From assembly GCA_029547605.1 (NCBI GenBank), contig JAKPPB010000101.1, positions 1-40,833 on the forward strand: DNA of 40,833 nt, in the 5' to 3' direction. The notes below the pieces were generated by a model. That model was not told the DNA's origin, searched no databases, and saw only the letters and a list, made by a program, of their open reading frames with translations. The translations under genes and the position numbers were made by a program. Source of the stretch: Methanobacteriota archaeon. GTDB taxonomy: Archaea > Halobacteriota > Methanomicrobia > Methanomicrobiales > Methanospirillaceae. Below are positions 7,072 through 14,563 of this stretch, one piece after another (the first letter of the stretch is position 1; the number at the start of each line of letters is the position of its first letter).

Positions 7072-8082
7072 ATGCACAGGGCACTCCAGTGGTCTTTGGG
7101 AGAAGGTGGTGCGGTGCAGTGCTCGCTCTGCAGCCACCGGTGTCTCATCAAGGATGCAAGGACCGGGATCTGCGGGGTCCGGCGGAACGAAAACGGTGTC
7201 CTATATGCGACCACCTACGGGAAGGTGAGCGCAGAGGCAGTCGATCCCATCGAGAAGAAGCCCCTGTACCACTTCCTGCCCGGAACCCTCTCTTACTCAC
7301 TCGGCAGTATCGGCTGCAACTTCCGGTGCGAGCACTGCCAGAACTGGCATATCTCGCGCGCAGAGCGGGACGCCTCGTCCCTTCCGGACCTCTCGCCCGA
7401 AGAAGGGGTCCGGAGGGCCAGGGCGGCCGGGTGCGCCAGCATCTCCTGGACCTATAATGAGCCTACCATATGGCATGAGTATGCCCTCGACATGGGGATG
7501 CGTGCAAGGGGAGAAGGGCTTGCGACAGTGTACGTGACCAACGGGTATATCACGGAGGAGGCGCTCAGGGAGCTCTCTCCCATGCTAATGGCATACCGTG
7601 TGGACATCAAGTCGTTCTCGGAGGATTTCTACAGGAGAGTGTGCGGCGCCCGCCTCCAGCCTGTGCTGGACTCCGCGGTCCTTGCCCGGGAACTCGGGAT
7701 GCACGTGGAGGTCGTGAACCTTGTCATCCCTGGCCTCAATGACAGCACGGAGGAGACAGGAGCGCTCATCCGGTGGATCGTTGAACACCTGGGACCTGAT
7801 ACCCCTGTCCATTTCACCCGGTTCCATCCGGATTACCACATGCAGGACAGGAAGGCAACTCCTGTTGCGGTCCTCGAGCGTATCTATCACCAGGCAAAGG
7901 ACCTGGGCCTCCGTTATCCCTACCTTGGCAACGTATTGTCGCACCCCTTTGAGAGTACCTACTGCCCACGGTGCGGGGCGCTCTGTATCGAACGGAGAGG
8001 TTTTTCTGCGGTGTTTCGTCACCTGGAAGGCCATACCTGCACGATGTGCGGTGAGCGTATCGAGTATGTCGGGAACCACTGA
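7072..8082 (+). CDS. amrS: AmmeMemoRadiSam-system radical SAM enzyme
   Basis: A 336-residue radical SAM protein of the PflA-like AmrS family. It opens with a Cys-rich zinc-type segment CSLCSHRCLIKDARTGICGVR (residues 17-37). The 4Fe-4S/SAM motif C-x3-C-x2-C is in GCNFRCEHCQNW (about 84-95), and the SAM-binding features SWTYNEPT and VYVTNGY follow. CPRCG and CTMCG near the C-terminus form an extra zinc ribbon. The family usually works with AMMECR1 and Memo proteins, whose substrate is not established; neither partner is in this window. The stop overlaps the next gene by 17 bases, so translation is probably coupled. Confidence 0.85.
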   Translation: MHRALQWSLGEGGAVQCSLCSHRCLIKDARTGICGVRRNENGVLYATTYGKVSAEAVDPIEKKPLYHFLPGTLSYSLGSIGCNFRCEHCQNWHISRAERDASSLPDLSPEEGVRRARAAGCASISWTYNEPTIWHEYALDMGMRARGEGLATVYVTNGYITEEALRELSPMLMAYRVDIKSFSEDFYRRVCGARLQPVLDSAVLARELGMHVEVVNLVIPGLNDSTEETGALIRWIVEHLGPDTPVHFTRFHPDYHMQDRKATPVAVLERIYHQAKDLGLRYPYLGNVLSHPFESTYCPRCGALCIERRGFSAVFRHLEGHTCTMCGERIEYVGNH

Positions 8083-8569
8083 TGATCCTGCCAAGCACAC
8101 CCGGTTCCTCGCGGACCGGATGCTCGGCACTCTCTGCCGGTATCTGCGCTTCATGGGTTACGATACCGTGAGCGCTTCCGGATACAGGGAGGGAAATACC
8201 CGCGAGGATACGCTCCTCCTCATAAGGGCACAAAGCGAAGGAAGGGTGCTGCTCACCATGGACCGCGAGCTGGCAAGGAGAGGGGGCGAGGGAGCGGTCC
8301 TCCTCGAAGACCGTGATGTCATGGAACAGCTGCGGGTACTCGGGAGGAGAGGCCTGATTGTCCCTGCCCTGAGGCTCAACCGGTGTTCCCTCTGCAATAC
8401 TCTCCTCCGCCCTGCAAGAGAAGATGAGATCTCCGGGGCCCGCAATGCTCCCCTGATCACGCCGGGCATGGAATTCTTCTGGTGCCCTCAGTGCAGGAAG
8501 CTCTACTGGCTGGGCTCCCACGGGAAGAACCTGGAAAAAAGAATAAAAGAGAATATATTGCAGGATTAA
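8066..8569 (+). CDS. Mut7-C RNase domain protein (DUF82)
   Basis: A 167-residue protein. The N-terminal part RFLADRMLGTLCRYLRFMGYDT (residues 11-32) is the signature of the Mut7-C domain, a PIN-like RNase fold with an acidic active site (LLTMDRELARR follows). The C-terminal CSLC...CPQC pair forms a zinc ribbon (about residues 110-147). The ATG at 8066 has GGTGAG ten bases upstream and lies inside the end of amrS. RNase activity is predicted from the family, not shown. The stop shares the palindrome TTAA with the convergent gene's stop. Confidence 0.8.
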   Translation: MSGTTDDPAKHTRFLADRMLGTLCRYLRFMGYDTVSASGYREGNTREDTLLLIRAQSEGRVLLTMDRELARRGGEGAVLLEDRDVMEQLRVLGRRGLIVPALRLNRCSLCNTLLRPAREDEISGARNAPLITPGMEFFWCPQCRKLYWLGSHGKNLEKRIKENILQD

Positions 8570-8982
8570 GCGGTTTTTGCGGTGGTCTTCTCGTTCACCT
8601 GGGCCCTGCGCTTCAGCCAGACCAGTTCCTTGCCGTCAAAGCCGAAACTCTGCATGGGAAGGATCTGGACTTCCGGAGGGATACCTGCAGCCTCTGCCCC
8701 CTGCGGGACCATGAGGATCAGGTGTGGGGAAGCCACTCCCGCGATGGGGTTCGATACGGCCATCTCTTTCAGCGCCTTGACGGTCTCTGCAGTCACTTTC
8801 CGGTCAAAGCTCACAAGGACCTGCGATCCTTCGAAGCGCCCGAGTAACCTCCGCGAAATGGAGAAACCCGGATCGGCACCGGCCCTGGGTGCCTTTTTGA
8901 TCTGCCAGCCATCCACGCTTGGGTAAAGCCTCTTGAGCTCTCTTCGTACAAAATCATGCATGATGTCTTCGTTAGATCCCAT
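8566..8982 (-). CDS. conserved hypothetical protein, function unknown
   Basis: A 138-residue soluble protein that I do not recognise. It starts MGSNEDIMHDFVRRELKRLYPSV-like, with a predicted helix, then alternating beta strands (QVLVSFDRKVT, HLILMVPQGAE, VQILPM) and a basic tail. No Cys, signal peptide or membrane segment is seen. Base composition and codon use match its GC-rich neighbours, which supports a real gene. There is no obvious ribosome binding site before 8982; a start at the Met eight codons in is possible. It is convergent with the Mut7-C gene, overlapping by four bases, and divergent from ppk. Confidence 0.6.
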   Translation of the reverse strand: MGSNEDIMHDFVRRELKRLYPSVDGWQIKKAPRAGADPGFSISRRLLGRFEGSQVLVSFDRKVTAETVKALKEMAVSNPIAGVASPHLILMVPQGAEAAGIPPEVQILPMQSFGFDGKELVWLKRRAQVNEKTTAKTA

Positions 8983-9155
8983 GACGAATCACAGCAAGTG
9001 TTAGATGTACACTGGTATGGTAAAACAGTTTTGAAATGGGTATACTGCCCGTCAATCCTGGGGATACACAGCGCAAAAAGGCGGGCCCATTCCGGCAGCA
9101 TGCTTATGTGCCCGGCAATTCACAGTGATACAGGAATCAGAACAGGGAGTCGATT

Positions 9156-11303
9156 ATGGCCGGGCCTTCTCCAATGAAAGGGATGGTGCCCCGTGACAGG
9201 GAGCGATGCGACCTCCTTGAAGACCCGGGCCTCTTTATCAACAGGGAGCTCTCCTGGATCGAGTTCAACAGGCGGGTACTCGAGGAGGCGGCAGATTGCA
9301 GCCACCCCCTCCTGGAACGGGTCAAGTTCCTCTCGATCTTCGCCAACAACCTCGACGAGTTCTTCATGATCCGGGTCTCCGGGCTGCACCGGCAGGTGGA
9401 GCAGGGGGTCCTCGAGGCTCCCCCGGACGGCATGAGCCCGTCCAGGCAGCTCCGGGCAATACACCGGGCACTGCGTCCTCTTATCGGGGAGCAGATGGCG
9501 CTCTGGAAAGAGGCTCTCCTCCCCGCACTGGAGGCGTCCGGCATCTCGATCCTCCAGTACGGGGAGCTTGGGGGAGAGGACCGGGACTCTCTCGAACGCT
9601 TCTTCCGGCAGGAGATCTTCCCGGTCCTCACTCCCCTTGCGTTCGACCGCTCCCACCCATTCCCGTTCATCTCTAACCTCTCCATATCGCTCGCCGTGCA
9701 GGTGGAAGACCCCGGCGGCGGCGGGGAACGGTTTGCCAGGGTCAAGGTCCCCACCCACCTCTTCCCGCGACTGGTGCGTATCCCCGGGCATGATGCACCT
9801 GGGTCGCTGCACGATGATGTCCGCCTTGTTTTTCTGGAAGACGTCATCTGTGCCAACCTTGGCCACCTCTTTCCCGGGCTCGAGGTCGTTGCAGCGTACC
9901 CGTTCCGGGTCACAAGGGACGCGGACATGGAGATAGAGGAGGACGAAGCCTCCGACCTGCTGACTGCAGTAGAGGAAGGGGTGGAGATGCGGAGGACAGG
10001 GTCTCCCGTGCGAATCGAGGTCGTACCGGGAATGCCCGGGAAGATATGTGCTCTCCTCGGCAGGAAACTCGGGGTCCCGCAGCACATGTTCTATACCCAG
10101 GAGGCACCGCTCGGCATGGCAGACCTCATGCAGGTATGCTCACTTGACCGGCCCGACCTGAAAGACACCCCCTTTATCCCGTCGGTCCCGCCACCCCTTG
10201 AGAGAGAGGATGGTATCTTTCGCAGCATCAGGAAGAAGGACATCATGCTCTTTCACCCCTACGAGAGCTTCTCCCCGGTGGTGGCATTCCTGCGCCAGGC
10301 GGCCAGGGACCCCCAGGTCCTGGCTATCAAGATCACCCTGTACCGGGTCGGCGCACAATCCCCCGTGGTAAAAGCACTCCTCGAGGCCAGGGAGCGGGGC
10401 AAGGCAGTCGCCGCGCTGATTGAGCTCAAGGCAAGATTCGACGAGGAGAACAACATCGGGTGGGCGAGGGCGCTCGAGAGGGCGGGTGTGCACGTGGTCT
10501 ACGGGGTCATGGGCCTCAAGGTGCATGCCAAGGTCTGCATGGTCGTGCGAAGGGAAAAGGATGGAATCACGAGGTACGTGCACCTCGGGACAGGGAATTA
10601 CAATGCGTCGAGCAGCAGGATCTACACCGACATCGGCGTCCTCTCTGCAGACCCCGTGCTCGGAGAAGATGTGTCAGACCTCTTCAACAGCCTCACCGGG
10701 TATACCCGCATCCCTTCTTACCGGAGCCTCCTCGTCGCCCCCCAGTCGATCAGGAGCGAAATTCTCGCCCGCATCGAGCGGGAGATCGCACGGCACCGTG
10801 AGCACGGGGACGGCCGCATCATCTTCAAGATGAACGCGCTCGTTGACCGGGAATGCATCATGGCCCTCTACCGGGCATCGAAGGCAGGGGTCACGGTTAT
10901 CCTCCAGGTAAGGGGTATCTGCTGTCTGCGCCCGGGGATACCAGGCACGAGCGATCGGGTTACGGTCACGAGCATGGTGGGGCGGTTCCTCGAGCATGCC
11001 CGGATCTACTACTTCCGGAACGGGGGGAATGAAGAGGTATTCCTCGGGAGTGCTGACCTCATGCCCCGGAACCTCGACCGGAGGGTGGAGGTGCTCTTCC
11101 CAGTCAGGGATCCTGATCTCCACCGGGCGATCGTGGATATCATCCTGCCTGTGCACCTCCGCGACAACGAGAAGACCCGGAAGCTGCTGGCAGATGGCAG
11201 CTATGTCCGTGTGGGGAGACAGGAAGGAGAAACAGTATGCAACGCCCAGGAATGGTTCATTGCACACAGGGGGTGCTGGCAGTATGGCAAAGAGACGAGG
11301 TGA
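9156..11303 (+). CDS. ppk1: polyphosphate kinase (PPK1)
   Basis: A 715-residue enzyme that makes polyphosphate from ATP, and the reverse. The N-terminal LFINRELSWIEFNRRVLEEA block (26-45) and NNLDEFFMIRVSGL (64-77) are family hallmarks. The phosphorylated histidine is H457 in GLKVHAKVCMVV, equivalent to E. coli H435. It is followed by the phospholipase-D-like YVHLGTGNYNASSSRIYTDIG segment. The C-terminal repeat contains RRVEVLFPV. The ATG at 9156 has GGGAGT eight bases upstream. The CHAD gene overlaps its end by 20 bases, so the two are translationally coupled. Archaeal PPK1 is patchily distributed, mostly in methanogens. Confidence 0.95.
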   Translation: MAGPSPMKGMVPRDRERCDLLEDPGLFINRELSWIEFNRRVLEEAADCSHPLLERVKFLSIFANNLDEFFMIRVSGLHRQVEQGVLEAPPDGMSPSRQLRAIHRALRPLIGEQMALWKEALLPALEASGISILQYGELGGEDRDSLERFFRQEIFPVLTPLAFDRSHPFPFISNLSISLAVQVEDPGGGGERFARVKVPTHLFPRLVRIPGHDAPGSLHDDVRLVFLEDVICANLGHLFPGLEVVAAYPFRVTRDADMEIEEDEASDLLTAVEEGVEMRRTGSPVRIEVVPGMPGKICALLGRKLGVPQHMFYTQEAPLGMADLMQVCSLDRPDLKDTPFIPSVPPPLEREDGIFRSIRKKDIMLFHPYESFSPVVAFLRQAARDPQVLAIKITLYRVGAQSPVVKALLEARERGKAVAALIELKARFDEENNIGWARALERAGVHVVYGVMGLKVHAKVCMVVRREKDGITRYVHLGTGNYNASSSRIYTDIGVLSADPVLGEDVSDLFNSLTGYTRIPSYRSLLVAPQSIRSEILARIEREIARHREHGDGRIIFKMNALVDRECIMALYRASKAGVTVILQVRGICCLRPGIPGTSDRVTVTSMVGRFLEHARIYYFRNGGNEEVFLGSADLMPRNLDRRVEVLFPVRDPDLHRAIVDIILPVHLRDNEKTRKLLADGSYVRVGRQEGETVCNAQEWFIAHRGCWQYGKETR

Positions 11304-12276
11304 CCAAAACGGGAGGTTCTGCCGGTACGGTGCCTGGTACCTCTCCAGGGTCCACAGGGAGTTCTGCGCCGAGATAGAGGGAGTGAAGGAGGGCAGGGAT
11401 ACCGAGGCGGTACACCGGATGAGGGTAGCATCGCGGAGGTTGCGCGCAGGTCTCCCGCTCTTTTCCCGCTGCTTCTCAAAGAAAGTGTACCAGAAGGTCT
11501 CACGCGGGGTCCGCCGGATCACGAGTGACCTTGGGGATGCCCGGGATCTTGATGTCCAGATAGGATACCTTGAAGGGCTGATTGAGGGTCTCCGGGTGGA
11601 TGATGGGCCGGAGGTGAGGGGATGCATGGCGATCCTCTCCAGGAAAAGGGAGTTGAGGGATGCCCTGCAGCCAAAAGTGATCGCAGACTGTGTGCGCCTC
11701 GAAGAGAAGGAGATACCTGCACTGCTTGAAGAGGAGATTGGAGCGTGGGATATCCCTGATGGTCCCCCCCACAGGCTCCCTTCCCGGGGGTTTCCCATGA
11801 AGAGATCCGGGAGAGCGATCCAAAAAAAGATCGAGAAGCTGCTCTCGTACGCCCAGTCGGTTCGGGACCCGGATGCTGCCGAGGCGCACCATGCGATGCG
11901 GATCGCCGCAAAGAGGCTTCGATACGTGATCGAAGTCTATGCCCCTCTCTACCGGAATGAGTTGAAACCCATACTCAAACGGTTAAAGGCGCTCCAGGAG
12001 ATTCTCGGGAATCTCCATGATTGCGATGTGTGGATCATGGAACTGCAGGATACCCTTCAAAGAAGAGAGGACCAGTCGACGGACCGCGATCCGGAACTCG
12101 AGGCAGGGATGGCTTTCATCCTGAAAGACCGGAGAAAGGCGAGGGCCGCGCATTACCTTGCCCTGAAGGAGGAATGGGAAGCGCTCACGGCAAGCGGGCT
12201 ATTCTCCGATCTCATCGGTATCGTATCTTCAAGTACGAAGCAGGCGTGCAGATCATCCTCTTTCACCCCGCGATAG
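11284..12276 (+). CDS. CHAD domain protein, polyphosphate-binding
   Basis: A 330-residue helical protein with the CHAD (conserved histidine alpha-helical domain) fold in two halves. The first holds EAVHRMRVASRRLRAGL (residues 41-57), the second EAHHAMRIAAKRLRYVIEVY (200-219) and LQEILGNLHDCDVW (237-250). The conserved His and Arg residues line a basic surface that binds polyphosphate in studied CHAD proteins. Overlap with ppk1 by 20 bases supports a role in polyphosphate granules or in tuning PPK. There is no linked CYTH domain. The longer upstream frame overlaps ppk1 and is not used. Confidence 0.88.
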   Translation: MAKRRGDQNGRFCRYGAWYLSRVHREFCAEIEGVKEGRDTEAVHRMRVASRRLRAGLPLFSRCFSKKVYQKVSRGVRRITSDLGDARDLDVQIGYLEGLIEGLRVDDGPEVRGCMAILSRKRELRDALQPKVIADCVRLEEKEIPALLEEEIGAWDIPDGPPHRLPSRGFPMKRSGRAIQKKIEKLLSYAQSVRDPDAAEAHHAMRIAAKRLRYVIEVYAPLYRNELKPILKRLKALQEILGNLHDCDVWIMELQDTLQRREDQSTDRDPELEAGMAFILKDRRKARAAHYLALKEEWEALTASGLFSDLIGIVSSSTKQACRSSSFTPR

Positions 12277-12307
12277 AAAGGTATAACTGGTGCATTCCCC
12301 GATAGAA

Positions 12308-12319
12308 TGAATAAATTGG
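12308..12319 (+). promoter_or_regulatory. TATA-like box before ruvC
   Basis: GAATAAATTGG lies about 30 bases before the ruvC ATG in the 70-base gap after the CHAD gene. There is no good ribosome binding site just before the ATG, so a leaderless ruvCAB transcript is likely. Confidence 0.45.
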
Positions 12320-12346
12320 AGTGATTTTTCGTCATTTCCAGGCACC

Positions 12347-12829
12347 ATGATCGTGATCGGCATTGACCCGGGACTGGCAACCGTGGGATATGGAGTACTG
12401 GCAAAGCAGGACGGCAGGACGGTCCCGCTCACGTACTCCTGTATCCGCACCTCGGCTGCCAGGGGCGGTACGCCTGAGCGCCTGGAGAGGATATTTGACG
12501 TGATCTCTGCCATCCTTGACGAATATGGCCCTGGATGCATGGCCATGGAGAAGCTCTTCTTCTCCCGGAATGTCACTTCGGCGCTGGGAGTCGCAGAGGT
12601 GAGGGGAGTGATCATGCTCGCTGCCAGGAAGCGAAGGATACCCGTCGTTGAATACACCCCAAATCAGGTCAAGCAGGCGATCACCGGGTCAGGGAAAGCA
12701 GACAAGAGGCAGATGCAGGAGATGATCATGCGCCTCCTCTCCCTCCCGGAACTGCCGAGGCCCGACGATGTCGCCGATGGCCTCTCAGTTGCCCTCTGCC
12801 ATGTCCACAATGCGAGGGATGAGCGATGA
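12347..12829 (+). CDS. ruvC: crossover junction endodeoxyribonuclease RuvC
   Basis: A 160-residue Holliday junction resolvase of bacterial type. All four acidic catalytic positions are present: D7 in MIVIGIDPGLATVGYG, E68 in MAMEKLFF, and D141 and D144 in RPDDVADGLSVALCH. YTPNQVKQAITGSGKADKRQMQ matches the substrate-binding region of bacterial RuvC. The protein is slightly shorter than E. coli RuvC (173). The gene heads an operon with ruvA and ruvB through an ATGA overlap. Archaea normally use the unrelated nuclease Hjc, so this gene set points to an ancient transfer from bacteria. Confidence 0.94.
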   Translation: MIVIGIDPGLATVGYGVLAKQDGRTVPLTYSCIRTSAARGGTPERLERIFDVISAILDEYGPGCMAMEKLFFSRNVTSALGVAEVRGVIMLAARKRRIPVVEYTPNQVKQAITGSGKADKRQMQEMIMRLLSLPELPRPDDVADGLSVALCHVHNARDER

Positions 12830-13422
12830 TCGCAAGGCTCAGGGGAGAGATCGTAGGAGGTGGCGATGGATACGTGATCCTTGAATCCGGCGGCATTGGC
12901 TTCCAGGTCTTCATGCCCGGGCCCGTCGCTGAAGAGGCACGAAAATCCTCCGACGAAGTAGTGATATATACTCACCTGGTTGCAAGGGAGGATACGATGG
13001 CGCTCTATGGGTTTCTCACCCCCGGTGACCTTGAGATGTTCCGGCTGCTCATTACGGTCAACCGGGTTGGTCCGGCCCTCGCGACGGCCATCCTCTCGCA
13101 GATGACGGCCTCCGACCTTGCAGTGGCCGTGATCGGGGGAGATGAAAAGGCGTTGACGCGGGTGTCGGGAGTGGGGCGGAAGAACGCAGGAAGGATCATC
13201 CTCGAGTTGCGGGACAGGATGAAGAAGAAGGCAGCCCTCATCATCGGAGGCCAGGATGCCGGGATCGACCCGCTCCGAAACGATGCCGAGAGTGCCCTCC
13301 TGGCCCTGGGGTTCTACCCGCGCGAGTCAAGGGATGCGGTCTCGGAGGCACTCTCCGGCATGACCCATCCAGGCGTTCAGGATGTAATCAAGGCAGCTCT
13401 TCGGATACTGAGGGAGCGTTGA
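12826..13422 (+). CDS. ruvA: Holliday junction branch migration protein RuvA
   Basis: A 198-residue junction-binding subunit. The OB-fold begins [20 protein letters not shown] and includes [12 protein letters not shown]. Two helix-hairpin-helix motifs follow: [14 protein letters not shown]-like at about 77-90 and [20 protein letters not shown] at about 113-132. The C-terminal domain ([18 protein letters not shown]) is the one that contacts RuvB. The start codon overlaps the ruvC stop (ATGA). Length matches bacterial RuvA (about 200), so the junction-binding, HhH and RuvB-contact parts are all present. Confidence 0.94.
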   Translation: MIARLRGEIVGGGDGYVILESGGIGFQVFMPGPVAEEARKSSDEVVIYTHLVAREDTMALYGFLTPGDLEMFRLLITVNRVGPALATAILSQMTASDLAVAVIGGDEKALTRVSGVGRKNAGRIILELRDRMKKKAALIIGGQDAGIDPLRNDAESALLALGFYPRESRDAVSEALSGMTHPGVQDVIKAALRILRER

Positions 13423-13427
13423 CCGCC

Positions 13428-14420
13428 ATGGAGGAAGAGGTGGTCTCGCCCGGCCCACACGAGGGCGAGGTTGACGACCCGGCAATCCGCCCGGACCGTT
13501 TCAGGGACTTTATCGGCCAGGAGACCCTGAAAGAGACACTTCGCATCGCGATCGAGGCCGCCAGGAGACGCGGCGAACCCCTGGACCATACCCTCTTTTC
13601 TGGGCCGCCTGGCCTTGGGAAGACCACCCTTGCCCATATCATCGCACGGGAGATGGGGTCCTCCATCCACTGCACCAGCGGACCGGTGCTCGAAAAACCG
13701 GGTGACCTGGCAGCGATCCTCACCCTCCTCAAGAGGGGCGACGTCCTCTTCATCGACGAGATCCACCGCCTTCATACGGTGATTGAGGAGATCCTCTACC
13801 CTGCGATGGAGGACTTCTTCATCGACGTGATGATAGGGGAAGGGCCGAGTGCACGCTCCATCAAGATCACGCTCGAGCCATTCACGCTGGTGGGGGCCAC
13901 GACGCGGATAGGGCTGCTCGGGTCTCCCTTCAGGGACAGGTTCGGGCTCATCTCCCGTCTCTCCCTCTACAGTCATGAAGACCTGGCGAAGATCGTGGAG
14001 CGGAACGCTGCGATCATGGGCATCGCGATCGTCCCTGAAGGGAGCATGGAGATCGCGAGGCGGAGCAGGGGCACACCGCGCATCGCGAACAGGCTCCTTC
14101 GACGAGTGGGGGACTATGCGCTCGTGCGGGGCGGGGGAGTGGTGGACCGCGAGGTGGCCGACCGGGCGCTCTGCATGCTGGGGGTGGACAGCCTCGGCCT
14201 CGACGAGCTGGACCGCCGGATCCTCAAAGTGATCGTCGAGGAGTTCGGAGGGGGCCCCGTCGGGGCAAAGACGATCGCCATCGCAGTCGGGGAGGACACG
14301 AGGACGGTGGAAGAGGTCCACGAGCCTTACCTTATCCAGGCAGGGTTCATCAAGCGCACCCCACAGGGGAGAGAGGCCACCCCTGCAGCCAGGGGCCACC
14401 TCACCCGGCAGTGGTGGTGA
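13428..14420 (+). CDS. ruvB: Holliday junction branch migration ATPase RuvB
   Basis: A 330-residue AAA+ motor that drives branch migration with RuvA. Walker [10 protein letters not shown] is at 59-67, Walker B DEIHR at 110-114, sensor-1 GATTR follows, and [18 protein letters not shown] is the conserved sensor-2 region. The winged-helix C-terminus ends with [15 protein letters not shown], as in bacteria. A TTG at 13419 overlapping the ruvA stop could also start the gene, but ATG 13428 has GGGAG at a better distance. With ruvC and ruvA it forms a full resolvasome operon. Confidence 0.94.
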   Translation: MEEEVVSPGPHEGEVDDPAIRPDRFRDFIGQETLKETLRIAIEAARRRGEPLDHTLFSGPPGLGKTTLAHIIAREMGSSIHCTSGPVLEKPGDLAAILTLLKRGDVLFIDEIHRLHTVIEEILYPAMEDFFIDVMIGEGPSARSIKITLEPFTLVGATTRIGLLGSPFRDRFGLISRLSLYSHEDLAKIVERNAAIMGIAIVPEGSMEIARRSRGTPRIANRLLRRVGDYALVRGGGVVDREVADRALCMLGVDSLGLDELDRRILKVIVEEFGGGPVGAKTIAIAVGEDTRTVEEVHEPYLIQAGFIKRTPQGREATPAARGHLTRQWW

Positions 14421-14448
14421 TACGGGCGGAAAACAGTGCGTTTTTGGG

Positions 14449-14461
14449 GATAATATAAATA
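14449..14461 (+). promoter_or_regulatory. TATA box of the PEGA/PKD protein gene
   Basis: GATAATATAAATA is a strong archaeal TATA box in the 143-base gap after ruvB. It lies about 105 bases before the ATG at 14564, implying a leader of about 75-80 bases. A second AT-rich stretch (GATATTATCGG) follows immediately. A short T5 run just upstream may end the ruvCAB transcript. Confidence 0.55.
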
Positions 14462-14563
14462 CTCGGAGATATTATCGGAAAATATACCAGAATTCCGCAG
14501 ATCTCAATACATCAATCTCGTGGGGAGGAGAATGGGATCGGGCGGAGTGATGGAGGGGCTGTC

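Noticed and set aside
9120-10085. Long minus-strand frames opposite ppk1
   Set aside because: Composition-driven shadows; ppk1 motifs are complete on the plus strand.
13377-14399. 340-residue minus-strand frame opposite ruvB
   Set aside because: Shadow of ruvB; no recognisable motifs.
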